Shown piece after piece: positions 45,563 to 57,985 of a stretch of 64,000 bases of DNA. The stretch comes from Scenedesmus sp. ARA3. Taxonomy: Eukaryota; Chlorophyta; Chlorophyceae; Sphaeropleales; Scenedesmaceae. The position numbers and the translations under genes were made by a program. The notes under the pieces are model-generated. The model was not told the DNA's origin, ran no database searches, and was given only the letters and a program-made list of their open reading frames with translations. The stretch covers positions 2,759 to 66,758 of the forward strand of contig RWJK01001533.1 in the NCBI GenBank assembly GCA_004335835.1. Reading direction: 5' to 3'. Positions within the stretch are counted from its first letter, which is position 1. Each line of letters begins with the position of its first letter.

Positions 45563-48500
45563 ATGCAGGCAAATACCACAACAGACAAGGCAAGCAGGCG
45601 TGCCACAGCTGAACGCGACCCAGGGCCTGCAGCAGGTGCACCAGCAGCAGCAGCGCCAGCGCAGGTGCCTGCCATGGACATGGCGCCACTACGCGCAGCT
45701 CCACAAGGACGCTCACTAGAGGTAAAACATGGCAAACAACTGCTGCCATGCTCAGCAATTGAAGATGGCAAAGAGAAGTGCACACACACTTTGTCATAAC
45801 CAGACTACCAGTCCAGAGACTGTGCACTCTTTGACGAACATGCGTGATGCTGGCTTGCTTGTGTTGCAGGCCATGCAGCCCGAAGACGTCTACATGGTGA
45901 GCTTGCATCTCACTATAATGGTTGTAGCGCAGCTTTTGCTGCAGCAGCTGAAGAATAGCTTGAATCAAGCAGCCATACATATGGATGCCTGTACACGCCA
46001 GTCACTGCCTGCAGCTCAGCTACCTCGCAGAGACGCAAAAGATCATTGTGGAAGCTGCCAGGGAAATTGCTGTAGACGTAATGGCTAAAACCAAATGTTG
46101 ACAACTGTGTTGTACTTGCAGGATGCGCTGGTGTACAAGCTGCAGCTGCTGAACTATGAAAGGGACTTCTGCAGGCGAAAGTAAGCAGATGCTGCATCAT
46201 CAGTAACACGGCAATAAGCAGCGCAGCAGCTTCAGCATACGGCATGCAAGTATTTTTGCAGGCAATGATGTCAGCCTGACACAGTCACAGCAGCAGCGCA
46301 TCTGCTGAAGATTGGCCAGCAACCACTACAACAGTGAGTGCAGCTGTCTCTCCACGCTAGCATCAAGCAGCTACACATCAAAACTCCATCGTTTGTTCAA
46401 CTGCAGAAAGCCACACCGCAAGGGCCTGAACCCTACATACTTTGCAGCACCCCAGCCAGGGCAGGCCGGCAATGAGCAGTTCTTCTACTTCACAAACCTG
46501 GTAAGGACCGCAGACACCACTGCCTGCTGTGCAGAAACCACTGTGTACCTTGCAACTGTATTTATCAGAGCAGAATTCTGCATGTTTAGTATTCAACCAG
46601 TCGCATGCGCTGGCATTGTGTTGGTGCAGAAACCCAGTGCAGCTGCAAGCTGTGATTGAATGTGAGTGGCACTTTCCTGGCTGCTTTTCACCGTCATGCA
46701 GGCTGCCTGGCTGCTGCAGCTGTGCGGCCTCAGCGTGGCGACGCCCAAGGAGTTTGATGACCCAAATGCAACGCTGCAGGGTCTGATGCAGGTGCGTTAT
46801 TTGTACTTTTGTTGATGTTGGAGAGACCATGTGCGTCGCCCACAAGCGGTGAAGTTTGCAGGCAGTCCTGAGCAGTGCACAGACGCAACCTCTGCATTGC
46901 GCGCAGCATCAAGCAGGCACAGCCTGTTCCATACCGCCACTAGCAAAAAATCAGCAGCAATCTAGCAGCAATCCAGCAACCTGTTTGCCGGCCGTGCGTT
47001 GTCATGCTCTGCCGCCGCCTGCAACAGGCGCTGCGGTCGCTTGGGTTTGCGCCGCCCAGCTACCCGCCCACCAAGCTGGCAGCAGGCTATGGCCGCGAGG
47101 TGTGTGCGCTGCTGGACTCGCTGGCAGACGTGACGCTTGAGCGGCGCGGCTTTGCTGCCAGCAGGCCGGTGTACCAGCAGGACAGGTGAGGCGTGCTGTA
47201 CCACACGCATGGTCTGCCTTGCCAACTGTTGCGTGCTCGCTTGCCTGCTTGCCTTGATTATGATCATATTTAAAAGCTGCACCATCCTCATCAGGCTGTG
47301 ACTGACTGCCAAGGAGTCTGGGGCAGCGTTGCGCCACGTGCAGGGCACTCATGACTTGGTCATGGTTGATGCTTGCAGGGCAGACATAGATGAAGCTGAC
47401 GCAGCAGACGTTGATGAGGACGATGCTGCAGACATAGCCACAACAGTGAGTGCATTGGGCGATGGGCTGCTCTGTACCTTCATGGCTTCACAATCTCTCC
47501 TGCGACCATGGCAAGATGAGGCAGCGGAGCGTGGCAGGAGCGTGGCATATCATACAGTGTACTTGTTATGATGCAAGTATGCTCTGCAGCCAAGCTAGCG
47601 TGATGCTTGCCAAAGCTCAGGAGCAGGTGTCTGAGGGTCGCAGCTTCAGTGCTACTGCTGGTGGCACTACTGGGCGCCACGGCAGAGCATGCTGGCAACC
47701 TGAGGCATCACGTGCTGTTGCATGTAGGCCAAATAGTTACATGTGAGTCCAAGCACCATCCTTGCATTGCTGCTCATCGCTGCTGGCTGCACTCGTGCTT
47801 GCGCAGGCCGGCCAGCAAGCAGAGGAGTCTGATGACGAGGGGCAGGAGACAGCGCTGCTCTGGGGTCGCGCTGCTGACAATTCGCCGTCACCCACAGCTG
47901 CAGCAGCAGCAGCAGAGTCCACGGCAGTAAAGCAGGTGCTGGTGTCCACGGTGAGCAAGAGGGCCTAGTTTGCGGACACCTTTCTGGCACAGCTGCACGT
48001 AAGCACTCACTGCAGACATGAGAATTCCTCGCCAGGCTATGAGCAGATCTGTGAATAGCAGCAACTCACGACACATTGACAGCACATGTGCGACTGCTCT
48101 CAGTTGGAATAGCCAGCTGTAGTGCTGCAGCACGTTGGCAGGCGAGTGGGATTAAACTGCACCATCTGCCCCTGGGGTTGGGCTGTTGGACTGTTGCGTG
48201 TCTCAGGTGGCCCCTATGCAGTGGCGGCTGGAGGTTGAGCGCGTGGGGCCGCGGCTGCGCACCAACCTTGCAGCAGAGCAGCGCGACTGGCGGCAGCACT
48301 TGGAGGCTGCACACGCCAGCACACAGGCGCTGGCAGCCTCCTGGCCAGATGCAAAAGCAGTACTCACCAAGCTGGGGTCTGAGGTGTGGCACATGCTTAT
48401 TGCACTGCGCATAACATGCACGTGTGCAACTGCTGGTGCACTAGCAGTGCATGTGTGGGGCATCTTTGTGTATGCCTCTTGCCTTGCGGTGGGCCCACAC

Positions 48501-49438
48501 GGCCTGTGGCGCTGGGGGATGCGCACACTTTATGCACGAATCGCTGCTTGACGTTCAGGGATGATGATGGCGCATGTGTTGTATGCAGGTGGCTGCCAGC
48601 TTGGAGAAGGTGGAGGGGCGTGAGCGGCAGCTGAATGGCCAGTTTGATGGGCTGATGGTGCAGTACCAGGACACCCGGCAGGAGCTGATGGCAGCACAGG
48701 AGGAGTACAACAGGTGTGTGGCAGCTGTTTAGTGCAGCGCAGCGTGACCAAGGTTGGCATGCAGCAATCAAGCTGCATCACACATGCTGACCACCTGCAC
48801 CCGCTGCGTCAAGTGCAGCTGCAGTGACTGCGTTTGCGCACTGGTACTGCTAGTAGCAGGCGTGTGTCTGCACAAAAGGCTCGTCACATACCTTGCTCCT
48901 GTAAATGCCACCAGGTGCACGGAGCTCATCAGCGAGCGCAACAATGAGCTGCATCGGCTGGCATCAGCGCTGCAGGATGCGAAGCAGCAGCTTGACAGCA
49001 GGGGCAGCAACCTCAGCGACACATCGCCGCTGGTGCGGCTGAAAGCAGCCATGGCCAACTTGAAGGCAGAGCTGCGGCAGATGGAGCTGCGCATAGGCGT
49101 GGTCAGCCACCAGGTGCGCTGCTGCTGCAGCAGCAGCAGCAACTGCTGACCAGCTGCTTGCACAGGTTGCTTAGCTCTTGCTGTAGGTGATTGCGCTGTG
49201 CACCAGGCTGCAAGGAGCGTGCTGCTTGGCAGCAAACACACCTGCCAGCTGTCTGCTCATCACTGTGTCATGGACCAAATGCAACAATGACTTCACCTCT
49301 GATGACGACTTCAGCCATGTTGCTGCTTGCTACCTGTTGCAGGTGGTTTCACTGAGCCTGCGAGACAAGCAGGCAGCGCTGGTAGATGCAGCCAAGCAGC
49401 AGCAGCGGCTGAGGGACGCACCCGGATCTGCAAAATAG
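45563..49438 (+). CDS. IFT57: Intraflagellar transport protein 57 (IFT-B complex)
   Basis: Twelve exons: 45563-45721, 45870-45896, 46122-46180, 46407-46500, 46702-46791, 47028-47185, 47379-47445, 47807-47950, 48207-48383, 48589-48713, 48915-49113, 49343-49438 (464 residues, phases consistent). IFT57 is a peripheral IFT-B subunit that partners IFT20 and is needed for anterograde traffic in cilia. The N-terminal calponin-homology-like domain is clear: LQLLNYERDFCRR, then LNPTYFAAPQPGQAGNEQFF, LAAWLLQLCG, EFDDPNATLQGLMQ and PPTKLAAGYGREVCALLDSL. An acidic linker (about 205-265) follows. The C-terminal coiled coil includes the conserved SPLVRLKAAMANLKAELRQ and MELRIGVVSHQ. Exon 2 is only 27 nt. 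TGTAA motifs at 50049 and 50063 lie about 610 nt past the stop. Confidence 0.95.
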
Positions 49439-50764
49439 CGCAAGTCATGCGGTGGGCCAGGCGTGCGCGGTTCAAATGCAGATGGCCTCAGCCCGTGCAT
49501 TGATTGGTGTCGCCACTGTCCTGGCTGTGGTGCTGCTGCAAGAAGTGTGTTGGCCTCCTGAACATGCAGTCTGTAGGATGCGGCATACGCAGTGATTGCG
49601 TACTGTGTGGCACACAGTATGCACTACCCTGCTACTTTTTGGTCGGGGTGCTCGGCACCTCCTGTATAGGGCGCTGTGACGTGTTCTGGTGGTGAGGCAA
49701 TGCCTCCCACTCCCGGCAATTGGCTTCGCTGTATTGTGCTGTGTGTAGCAAGCCAGTAGGATCCCCCCCTGGTAGCATAAATAAATGTCCTCATTCGTGG
49801 TGTATGGTGCCGGGGTTTGTGCTGATCGGGTTGGGGCTCTGGGAGGAGCTTGCGCGGGGTTGGGTTGAGCACAGCACTGAGTCAGTGCTTGGAGCACTGC
49901 ACCTGTGGCACCGCACCTGCAGGAGCAGCAAGAAGCAAGCAAGCGTGCTGGCACACAACACTGCCTCTGCTGATTTAGTTATCTGTGCTTCTATATGCCT
50001 GGGTGCTTGATATGGAGTATATGGCGTCACTGCAGTAATAGCAGCTGCTGTAATGATGGCATTGTAACCAGTGGCAAGATCGTAATATTCCGCTACACCG
50101 TCAGCAATATAGAAGTACAACAGCATCCGGCAGTGCGCTCACGCCGGTGATGTGGAGGCTCTGGTTTTTGTTCTGCAATAATGAAGTCGATGACAGTACA
50201 TCACTCGATCGGGAAGTAGACGTCAGACCATCCATTGCGCATCCAATATACGCTTTCGACACATATTCAGCACAAATTGTTGTACGAAATGTACGTGACT
50301 GCGTCCTGATCTGGTTTTCGTGAGCGTTGCCCTGTCACTGGCAGCAGCTTAAAGCAGCACCGACTGCAAGGTGAGTTCAGTATAATTTGCAGAATCAATA
50401 CAAGTGCTACACGTTGCTTTGACCGTTGCCTAGCCCCAAGTGCACGCACGCCAAACCCTGAGTGTGTTGGACGCGTGTGAACATTGTGGTGGCTTCAGCA
50501 GTTGTGGTCGTTGCTGGTTACTGCAGCTTTCGCCTTCTCTATAAGCTTTTAATAGGGCGCGTGATGCGTGAAGCAGTGAGGCAGACAACAACAGGCCCTG
50601 ATTCTGGTGACCATCAACACAATATGCGATCTGCTTGAGTCGACAGAAGTCAGATGCGAAGTAGCCTCATCAGTCTCAAAGACAAAAGACCGCGAGCCTG
50701 AGAAGCGTGTGTGCGCTGTGGAGCATCTCCTGGCATTACTGGCACTTCCACCTGCTGAGGGGCA
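49439..50764. other. IFT57 3' region and cyclin upstream region
   Basis: No exon is supportable. The first half is G/T-rich like other 3' regions and ends near two TGTAA motifs (50049-50053, 50063-50067). The remainder should contain the cyclin promoter and possibly an unseen 5' UTR exon. Confidence 0.45.
50049..50067 (+). terminator. Paired TGTAA signals downstream of IFT57
   Basis: Two TGTAA motifs 14 nt apart lie at the right edge of the G/T-rich region that follows the IFT57 stop. They are the likely poly(A) signals for that gene. Confidence 0.45.
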
Positions 50765-52491
50765 ATGTGCCGCGCAGCTGAGGACCTCAAGCTGTTGGGT
50801 TCTAGTTCATTGGAAAGCGAAGGTGGTGGTAGCTGGAGCCGAGAGCAGCAGGTGCGCAGCCAGTGGCGCTCCACCAGCCACTGCTGGAACCAAGCAACGG
50901 GTAAAGCAGTCGCCTGTTCCCCTACGCTCGCTAACAGCCTTTTCGCGGCAACCGCATGTTTGGGCTGCGTTCATTGACAGGCCATCGACAGTCAGGACTC
51001 TCAAGAAAGCTGCTGCTTCGACTTCGAGCTGCCCTCTGACAGCAGTGGCTGCACCAGATCATCATCAGAGCACCTGCCACAGCCTCAGGACCTGGAGTAT
51101 GAACACACGCTGCACGAGCAGGAGGTATGACGCTCCTGCAGCATCCCAGGGACACAGCAAACATACCAGTGCATCGTTTTGCACAGCAGCTGTACTGGAC
51201 ACTGTACTGCTGCTGTCATGCTCAGTCCCAGCTGTTGCAGAAGCGCCTCTGGGCAACTTGAACTGTCACTTACAAACTGCTGTTTGTATTTGTCCTGCCT
51301 ATGGCTGTCTGCTGGATGCACTGCGCACCTGCAGCTCAGCAGCGCCCCAGCCAAGCAGTATGTGCAGCAGCTGTACTGTGGCGGAGCCACTCAAGCAGCG
51401 GCTGTGCGCAGTAGCACTATTGACTGGATGGTAGACACGGCTCAGCAGCTGAAGCTCACAAGCGACTCGCTGTTCCTGGGAGTGCAGCTGCTGGATCGCT
51501 TCCTAGCAGCTGTCCTGCAAGAGTGCGCTGATGTTGCAGCAGCGCAGGCGTTCCTGCAGTCTGGCAAGCTGCAGCTCTCTGCCCTCACAGCGCTGTGGGT
51601 GGCTGCAAAGTTTGAGGAGTCCTGCGCGCCTGGTGCCAGCACGTTTGTGCAGCACATGCCAGGCGCGTTGCATGGCAACTGCCGCGTGCTGCTGCAGCAG
51701 CTGCTGGAGGCCGAGCAAGTGCTGCTGACCACAGTTGACCACCGCCTGGCAGCCCCCACCGCCAAGACATTCCTGCGGCGCTACCTGGCACGCGTGGCTG
51801 TCTCGCACCCCGTGTACTTTGCGGCTGGCTACGTCGCTGAGCTGTCCTTGCTGGATAGCGGCATGCTGTGCTTCCTGCCCAGCATGGTTGCTGCAAGCGC
51901 CTACGTGTGGGGGCTCAAGCTGATGGGCATTGAGTGCAACGACGAACACCTTACGCGGCTGTCTGGTGGGTGGCTGGGTCGGCTGGGCGCTAAAACAGCT
52001 GCACTGCACATCAGTTGCAAGCAGTGGTGCATGCTGCAGGCATGCTGCCATTGTTGTGTTGAAGCGAATGCTTGCAGGAAGGGGATACAGTGCATGCCGG
52101 TCAGCTTCCCTGTCAGCACATCGTGGCAGTGTTACTGAGGATGCCTAGGACCTTGACCCCTATCATCTAAATCCATGCTGCTGGATGCGCTGCGCTGCTC
52201 TTTGCTGTGCTGCATGGGTGTGCAGGCTACAGCCTGTCGCAGGTGCTGCCTTGCCTGCTGCGCGTCGCGCGCGTGCACACCGCGGCATGCAACACGCAGC
52301 TGCCCTGCGCCATCAGCTGCAAGTACCTGGATGACAAGCTGGAGCAGGTGGCAGCGCTGCCGCCAGTGGAGCAGCACAAAGTGGTGCAGCTGGAGCAGCA
52401 GCAGCTCCTCCTGCTGCAGCAGCAGCAGCAGCAGCAGCTCTACCAGTGCCAGGTGAAGGACGCAGCTGCAGCCTGCAGCAACAGCTGCTAG
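50765..52491 (+). CDS. Cyclin, A/B-like
   Basis: Exons 50765-50851, 50981-51124, 51335-51965 and 52226-52491 join in phase to 375 residues. Mitotic-type cyclins activate cyclin-dependent kinases. The N-box is recognisable: STIDWMVDTAQQLKLTSDSL at the MRAILVDWLVEV position, then LDRFLA, LQLSALTALWVAAKFEE and LLEAEQVLLTTVDHRLAAPT, then KTFLRRYL. AAPT-KTFLRRYL resembles A-type cyclins (LAAPTVNQFL). The C-box helices follow (YVAELSLLDSGMLCFLPSMV, ASAYVWGLKL) and the protein ends in a polyQ run. The N-terminal 77 residues are acidic/Ser-rich without a destruction box I can identify. The ATG at 50765 is the best visible start, but an upstream exon is possible. A donor-like CAGGTGAAG at 52450 leaves the last about 15 residues uncertain. 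Confidence 0.82.
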
Positions 52492-55400
52492 CTGCCGTGG
52501 GTTTGGTGGCCAGCAGCGGTGGATTGCTGCAGCGCTCACACAGCGCAGGTGCATGTTCAAGAGTGCAGTACAGGGCACAGCCAGCGTGTTGAGATGTGGG
52601 GGCATCTCATTTGAATATAGGTGGTCGTGAGGTGTTGCGCACAGCCACCGAGACAACACAGTGGCGGCAAAAACATGTGCGCCACAACAGTGTGTGCTCA
52701 GCTCCCACCTTTGGTGACCGGTGGGCAAAGGAATACGGATGTTCACAGTGGGCAGGGTACCTCAGGCAGTCACAGGCTCACGAGAGCTCTTTGGTGGGGG
52801 TGTTCTGGTGGGGTGCAGTGTAGGTTTTGCTTGTCTGCTTCTCCGAGTTCTTTGAGGAAGCGCCAGGGCCTTTGTGCAAGGGGCGGCCAGGGATATGCTG
52901 CACACCAACCGACTTGCTTGCCAGCGGCGGCAGTTGCCCATGCTGATTCATGGGGTGTGCTGTGTGTGTTCTGTCATGTGTAGCTTGTGTGTGCCAATAC
53001 GAAAGGCGCGTGTGGCACTGACTGGCGTAGATCAGGGTGTGTAGGTGCAGGTTTCAAAGAATGGGTTTGGCCCTAACTCACGTGCGTTCGGTATGTTATG
53101 TGGCTTTGTGCTGTGTCCTGGGAACGCTCTGGAGTTCTGTGTTGCTCTACTTGTGCTCGGTGCTTTTTGGCTAGGTAGGATGGCTCAGCAGCCCTTGCTC
53201 TGTGGCTGTGTTCATCTCCATACTCTTGTTCTCCTGCTTGTTGCGAGCTACCGTGCTGTGGTTTTCGAACAGTCGTGAGCGGAGCTGTGAGTGAACTGGG
53301 TCGAATGTGATTTACACATACGTTTGCGTAGTGGGCAGCTTGTTTGTGATTGATGCTGGGCGGAAAAGGCTGTTCCACTTGCTATGCCTACTTGTGATCT
53401 TCCACGTATGCATTGCTCTGTGTTTTAGTGCCCGTGCGTTTTAAACCTTGCAGTGTTTGCTTCACTTCATGTGCCTGCAACCTCTGCCTGGTTTCTTTCT
53501 AAAATAGCGGCACGCGGCTGGCTGTATAGGCGATGTGCTTGTTTTGTCAAAAACCAGTATGCGGCAGTTTGGGGTTGAGCTGGTGTGAACAGCGCCCTCT
53601 GTGTGGCTGCTGCCTTGGCAATACCACAATTGTGCTGCTGCATGCGCAGAAATTGATGGCTACAGTGGTACAGCAATCACCCATCATGGCAGACGTGGCG
53701 TTTGGTGTGGGCTTGCCTGCATGAGATGCTGTACACACTGGCATGGTATGTACCGGGTGAGGTTACAGCCCTGTGTCTGTAGCGACAACCGCCGTGCAGC
53801 TCTTGCTGCGGCAATGCTGCATCAAGTGGGGCCTTGTGTGGCGTTTAAACATTACAGCTGGTCATGGCAATCTGAGCATGCAATGGACATGGTGGTTGCG
53901 GCAGCAGCTGCAGGAGCGCACCTGCAGCTACGGCAGCCCGTACTGCTGTGCAGGGCCACTGCGCGCTCTGCAGTTGCTTGCTTGCACCATCGTCTGCACA
54001 GAGTGTTCAGGAGTTGTGCTTTTGCAGTGGACAGCATGAGGCTGCTGGGCATATGCATAGCAGAGGGAGGGAGTGGTCCTGGCAGGCGTGGCAGCGCATG
54101 GCCTGCTGGCACACATGACGCACAGCATGGAAGCGCAGCACATGCATCCGCCTGCACGCTGCTGCTGCTGCTGCTGCTGCAAGTGGAGCTAGACCGCTTG
54201 CAGTGGTTGGGTAGTGGAACGGGCAGCAAGGTTTCAGCGCGCTGCAAGCCAGCGCCTGCTGCTACAATGTGCTTCTCTGGCTGATTGGAGATGCACTGGT
54301 GCAGTGTGCATGGGAAGGTTGGGTTCTTGGCATGCCTGTAGATGGTGTGTGCTCAGCGATCACGTCTGCAGCAGCAGGAAGATGCCATGCAAATTGTGCA
54401 GGCTGGCACCTGTGGCAAGCGCATAGTGTGTACAGTCCAGCCGCACAGGCCAACTACAGACATAGCAGCAAAATGGTATTACGCCCTCGATCACTGCATT
54501 GCTTGGTGCAGTCTGGGTGTGGTGTACTTTGTACGGTGCCTCATATGACCAGTAGCACCACACTGCAGCTCTTGCGTCGTGGAATCAAAACCCTTACTAC
54601 AGCTGTGACCTTCCTGGAATTCAGTTTGGAGATGCTCTGCCGCCCCGGTGTGTTCACAGTGGGTGCAGCACATGCTATGCGGCTCCCACTGCGCCGCGCA
54701 GCAGTTTGCTTGAGGCACACTGTATTCTTTCTTTTACAGCACTGGTGTTGTGTTACGGCTTTGTGATCACCCACCTCTGTGCCTGTTCAAAGCACACACT
54801 GTGGTTGCCGCCGCGACGGCTGATGAAATTGCCAAACTGCTAGTATTCTTTCGTGTCTTGGAGTTTATCCATGCCTTGAGAGAAGCAGGACACGGCTGCT
54901 TGCATTTCTTGCCTGTGCCATTGCTTCATGTCCCTTGGATGCTACCTTAGTAGGTTACACTTGCTTGATTGCAGCATTTATCCTCGTATGTGCTGCATTT
55001 CTAGCTGCGTACTTGTTATTCATATGTGCACTGATGCCACTTTGTGATCAGTGATACAACATATGCTTACACAACTGGGCATCTGCCTCCCTACAGTAGT
55101 GCAGCGCTCTGGTACCGTGTGAAGACACACGGGCCTGATCACAATCAGGTTTGTGGGCTATGTGCGTATGATGATCAGGCACTTGTCCATGTCTGCATTA
55201 TGGTTTTGGGTTGGTGGCTGCGTCATGGCATGCACGATTGCATGTCTTGCTCAGCTCCTGCACACTGCTGTTAGCGTAGGTGCGCGGTGCTTGTGTCGCC
55301 CCTTGGGCCTCTACATGGTTTGCTGCAGCGTCTGAGCACAGCCTTTTGGTTCGAATCCAGGGCAGGCAGTTGTGCGGTTGCAGCTTGGTGCGGGGCACCC

Positions 55401-57985
55401 CGGTGCTGCTGCTGTACATGGGTAGGGTAGCAGTGCTGATGGTGTCTGGTGGCACTTCTGTGTGGTGCGCGCGGATGGGAATGTCCGCAGGCGACCGTCA
55501 TGCGGCGAGGTGAGGCGGCTGTGTGGCGCACCACATTTTGCAGTTTGTGTGCATGGATGTGTTCTACACACGCAGACTGGTCTGTGCATGCGTGGGCGTG
55601 TCCTGCAAGTGCCCTGCGTCATGCTGTGCTGCGCGTGTCTTTTTGGTGTTGGGTAGTTTTCCGGTCAACAGCTTGGCACGGCTGCACTCGCTGCAGCAGC
55701 AGTGCACCGTGTCTTGGCGAGGGGTTGCATTACTTCAGGGTTGGGCAGGGGCTGGGAAGTAGGCATGGATCAGCTAGCTGGTGTGCCTTGGTGCCGTATC
55801 ACCGGCGGTGTGAACACTTGTGCCGGATGACATGAAGGGGGAGCAATCACAGGGAGGTGCTGTGACCGAGGTACGTTTCCACTTCTGCTGTGCTGGGTAG
55901 GGAGCTCAACCGCTCAGCAATTGAACTGCTTTGTGCGATATGGAACCTCTTTGGTAGCATAGTATCACCTTTTAGTAGGACCAGGAGTATCTGCAGCTTT
56001 TAGGTGCAGTGCAGGTAGTGGCAGAGCTGTTCAGGCAGAGCTGTGAGTGGCAGTAGGTGGCAGGAAAGTGGGGCGTCGAAACGTATGCGTGGGGCAGCAA
56101 GATTTCAGGACTTTGCTTTCTGCCAGGGCATGCTGCTGCTGCAGCCTCCTGCACTGCCAGGGCACAGATGTTGGGCGGTGCTGGCGTGCGCTGCAGGTTG
56201 TGCCTTGGCTGTCCTGCATGGCATGCAGCGCTGGCATCATGGCTGGCCATGCTGTGCTCAGAATTGATTTTGCTGCTTGTGTTTCGACGATTGCAGTATG
56301 TTTGAGTCTTCTGTGCCACCTATGTGCATGCATTGCTTGCCTTTCACCAGCACTCACTTCCACCGACAGCTCAGCAGCGCTGTGCGCGCACTGCGAGCAC
56401 CACTGCGCTGCTGGCGCGGGGGCTGCTGTGTGTTTTGCATGTTTCTGCATGCCCTGTGGCGGCGCACGGCAACACCCATGCTACCACCAAAAGTTGAGCA
56501 TCAGCCGTCTGCAAGGCAGGCGCCCAACCGCACATTTTGGAAGTGCAGTGATGCATGTGCGCTGTGCAGCGATGCATGTGCGCTGTGCAGCGATGCATGT
56601 GCGCTGTGCGGTGATGCATGTGCGCTGTGCAGCGATGGATGATGTGCACATAGGTTGTACGTGCAGTGTGTTGATGGTGCAAGCATCAGACTGGTGCACC
56701 TCCAAGAGAAGTTAGCGGCATGTGCAACCAACGGCATTTGAGCACGGTTTCTTTTTGAGGGCAAGCAGCGCATGGCGTCCTGCGCGAAGGCTCTTGCACC
56801 CTGCACCTTTGATTTGCCTGCATGCTTATGCTGTTCCGACATGTGGCTCAGATCCACATGGGAGCTGCCAGCAACAGGTTGCAATGCTGCAACATTTTGC
56901 ATTGTACTTGGCCGCATGCATATGATGTGTCGCTTGCATACCACGAATTGTGCTGAAAGCAGCGCAGTGTGTGGTGCCATGCGTGCTGTTGACATCAGGA
57001 CACCAGACGACAGCCTGCCGAACTTGGCTTGTTTGGATGAGGCGCACGCAGCAGTGAGCAGCAGTGGGCTGTGAATATGCACGGCGCCGAACTGCTGTAC
57101 ACTGCTCTGTGGGGAAGGCGTATCTTTGCGTTGGTGTGATAACTTGGTGTATGGTCAGACGAGGCGTACATGTCTGCACCATATGTGTAACTAGGAAGTT
57201 TCACTGCAACACGCCTGATTCAAGAAGTGTTGTGCGCAGCGTCGAAAATCCTGATGATGCCCTGCACCGCAGCAACTTGAAGTTGCTTGCCGTGCCACGG
57301 TGCCAGTGGTCCAGTGTTTGGTGGACACACCTGACGTATGGTGTTGTCACGGATCTGTCCGTTTCACCGGCATAGAGTTGCAACGGACACTGCCTCTACA
57401 GGCCCCTTGCAAGCCAGTGATGTGAGGCCTGCACCTGCAGTCAATGTGACATGGGGTGCAAGTTTGGTAGGGGTGTCAAACCCTAAGCATCTACGATACA
57501 TCGCCTGATGCTGCTGCAACGCACCCCACTGCATTTCAAACTCAAATAGTCACATGCTGTCAGAACTTTCATACTGATTTTGTCAAGCTTACGCGCTCTG
57601 CGGCAGAGCCAACCGTTGAGTTCTGACTTCAGGTATGTTCTCGCGTGCTGGCCCGCGTGCTGGCCCAGGTCGGGAGCATCGGTTTGTGCGTGCGCAGGAA
57701 AAACATCAGCCATGGAGCGAATACAAGACTGCCCGAATCTCATGCCGTAGGGTGTAGCAAGCAACTGGAGTGATTCAGCATCAGCAGTAGCGGCAGCAGC
57801 AGCAGACCCTGAGCTAAGCAATACTGAGTGTGGAGTGATTGATTGCTGGAAAATAAGTTTCAAGCGGCGTGCAGTGTGCATCTGCGAAGTATCCCATATG
57901 TGACTTTGCTGCTGCACATCACAGGGAGCACTGCAGGCTTCAACAGTACCACTGGTCTGGATCTGAGATCAAGGCGCACAGCAAC
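52492..57985. other. 5.5-kb gene-free, G/T-rich region
   Basis: I searched both strands and found no exon chain I can support. The plus strand is persistently G/T-rich to about 57480, like the 3' regions of plus-strand genes. It contains a 21-bp tandem repeat at 56548-56638 and an isolated B-box-like word at 55348. A long non-coding transcript, several lineage-specific genes without visible homology, or intergenic DNA are all possible. Confidence 0.45.
56548..56638 (+). repeat. 21-bp minisatellite, about 4.3 copies
   Basis: The unit GATGCATGTGCGCTGTGCAGC is repeated with one or two substitutions (CGGT for CAGC in one copy). Because 21 is a multiple of three, it is open in several frames and generates spurious ORFs (CALCSDA, MHVRCAA). 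Confidence 0.9.

Noticed and set aside
50607..51434. 275-codon plus-strand ORF overlapping the cyclin N-terminus
   Set aside because: It starts at a non-ATG codon, runs through cyclin introns in another frame and shows no family motif.
55348..55358. GGTTCGAATCC, a tRNA B-box word
   Set aside because: The T-stem would need two G-U pairs, and I find no matching acceptor stem or A box upstream, so it is not a supportable tRNA.
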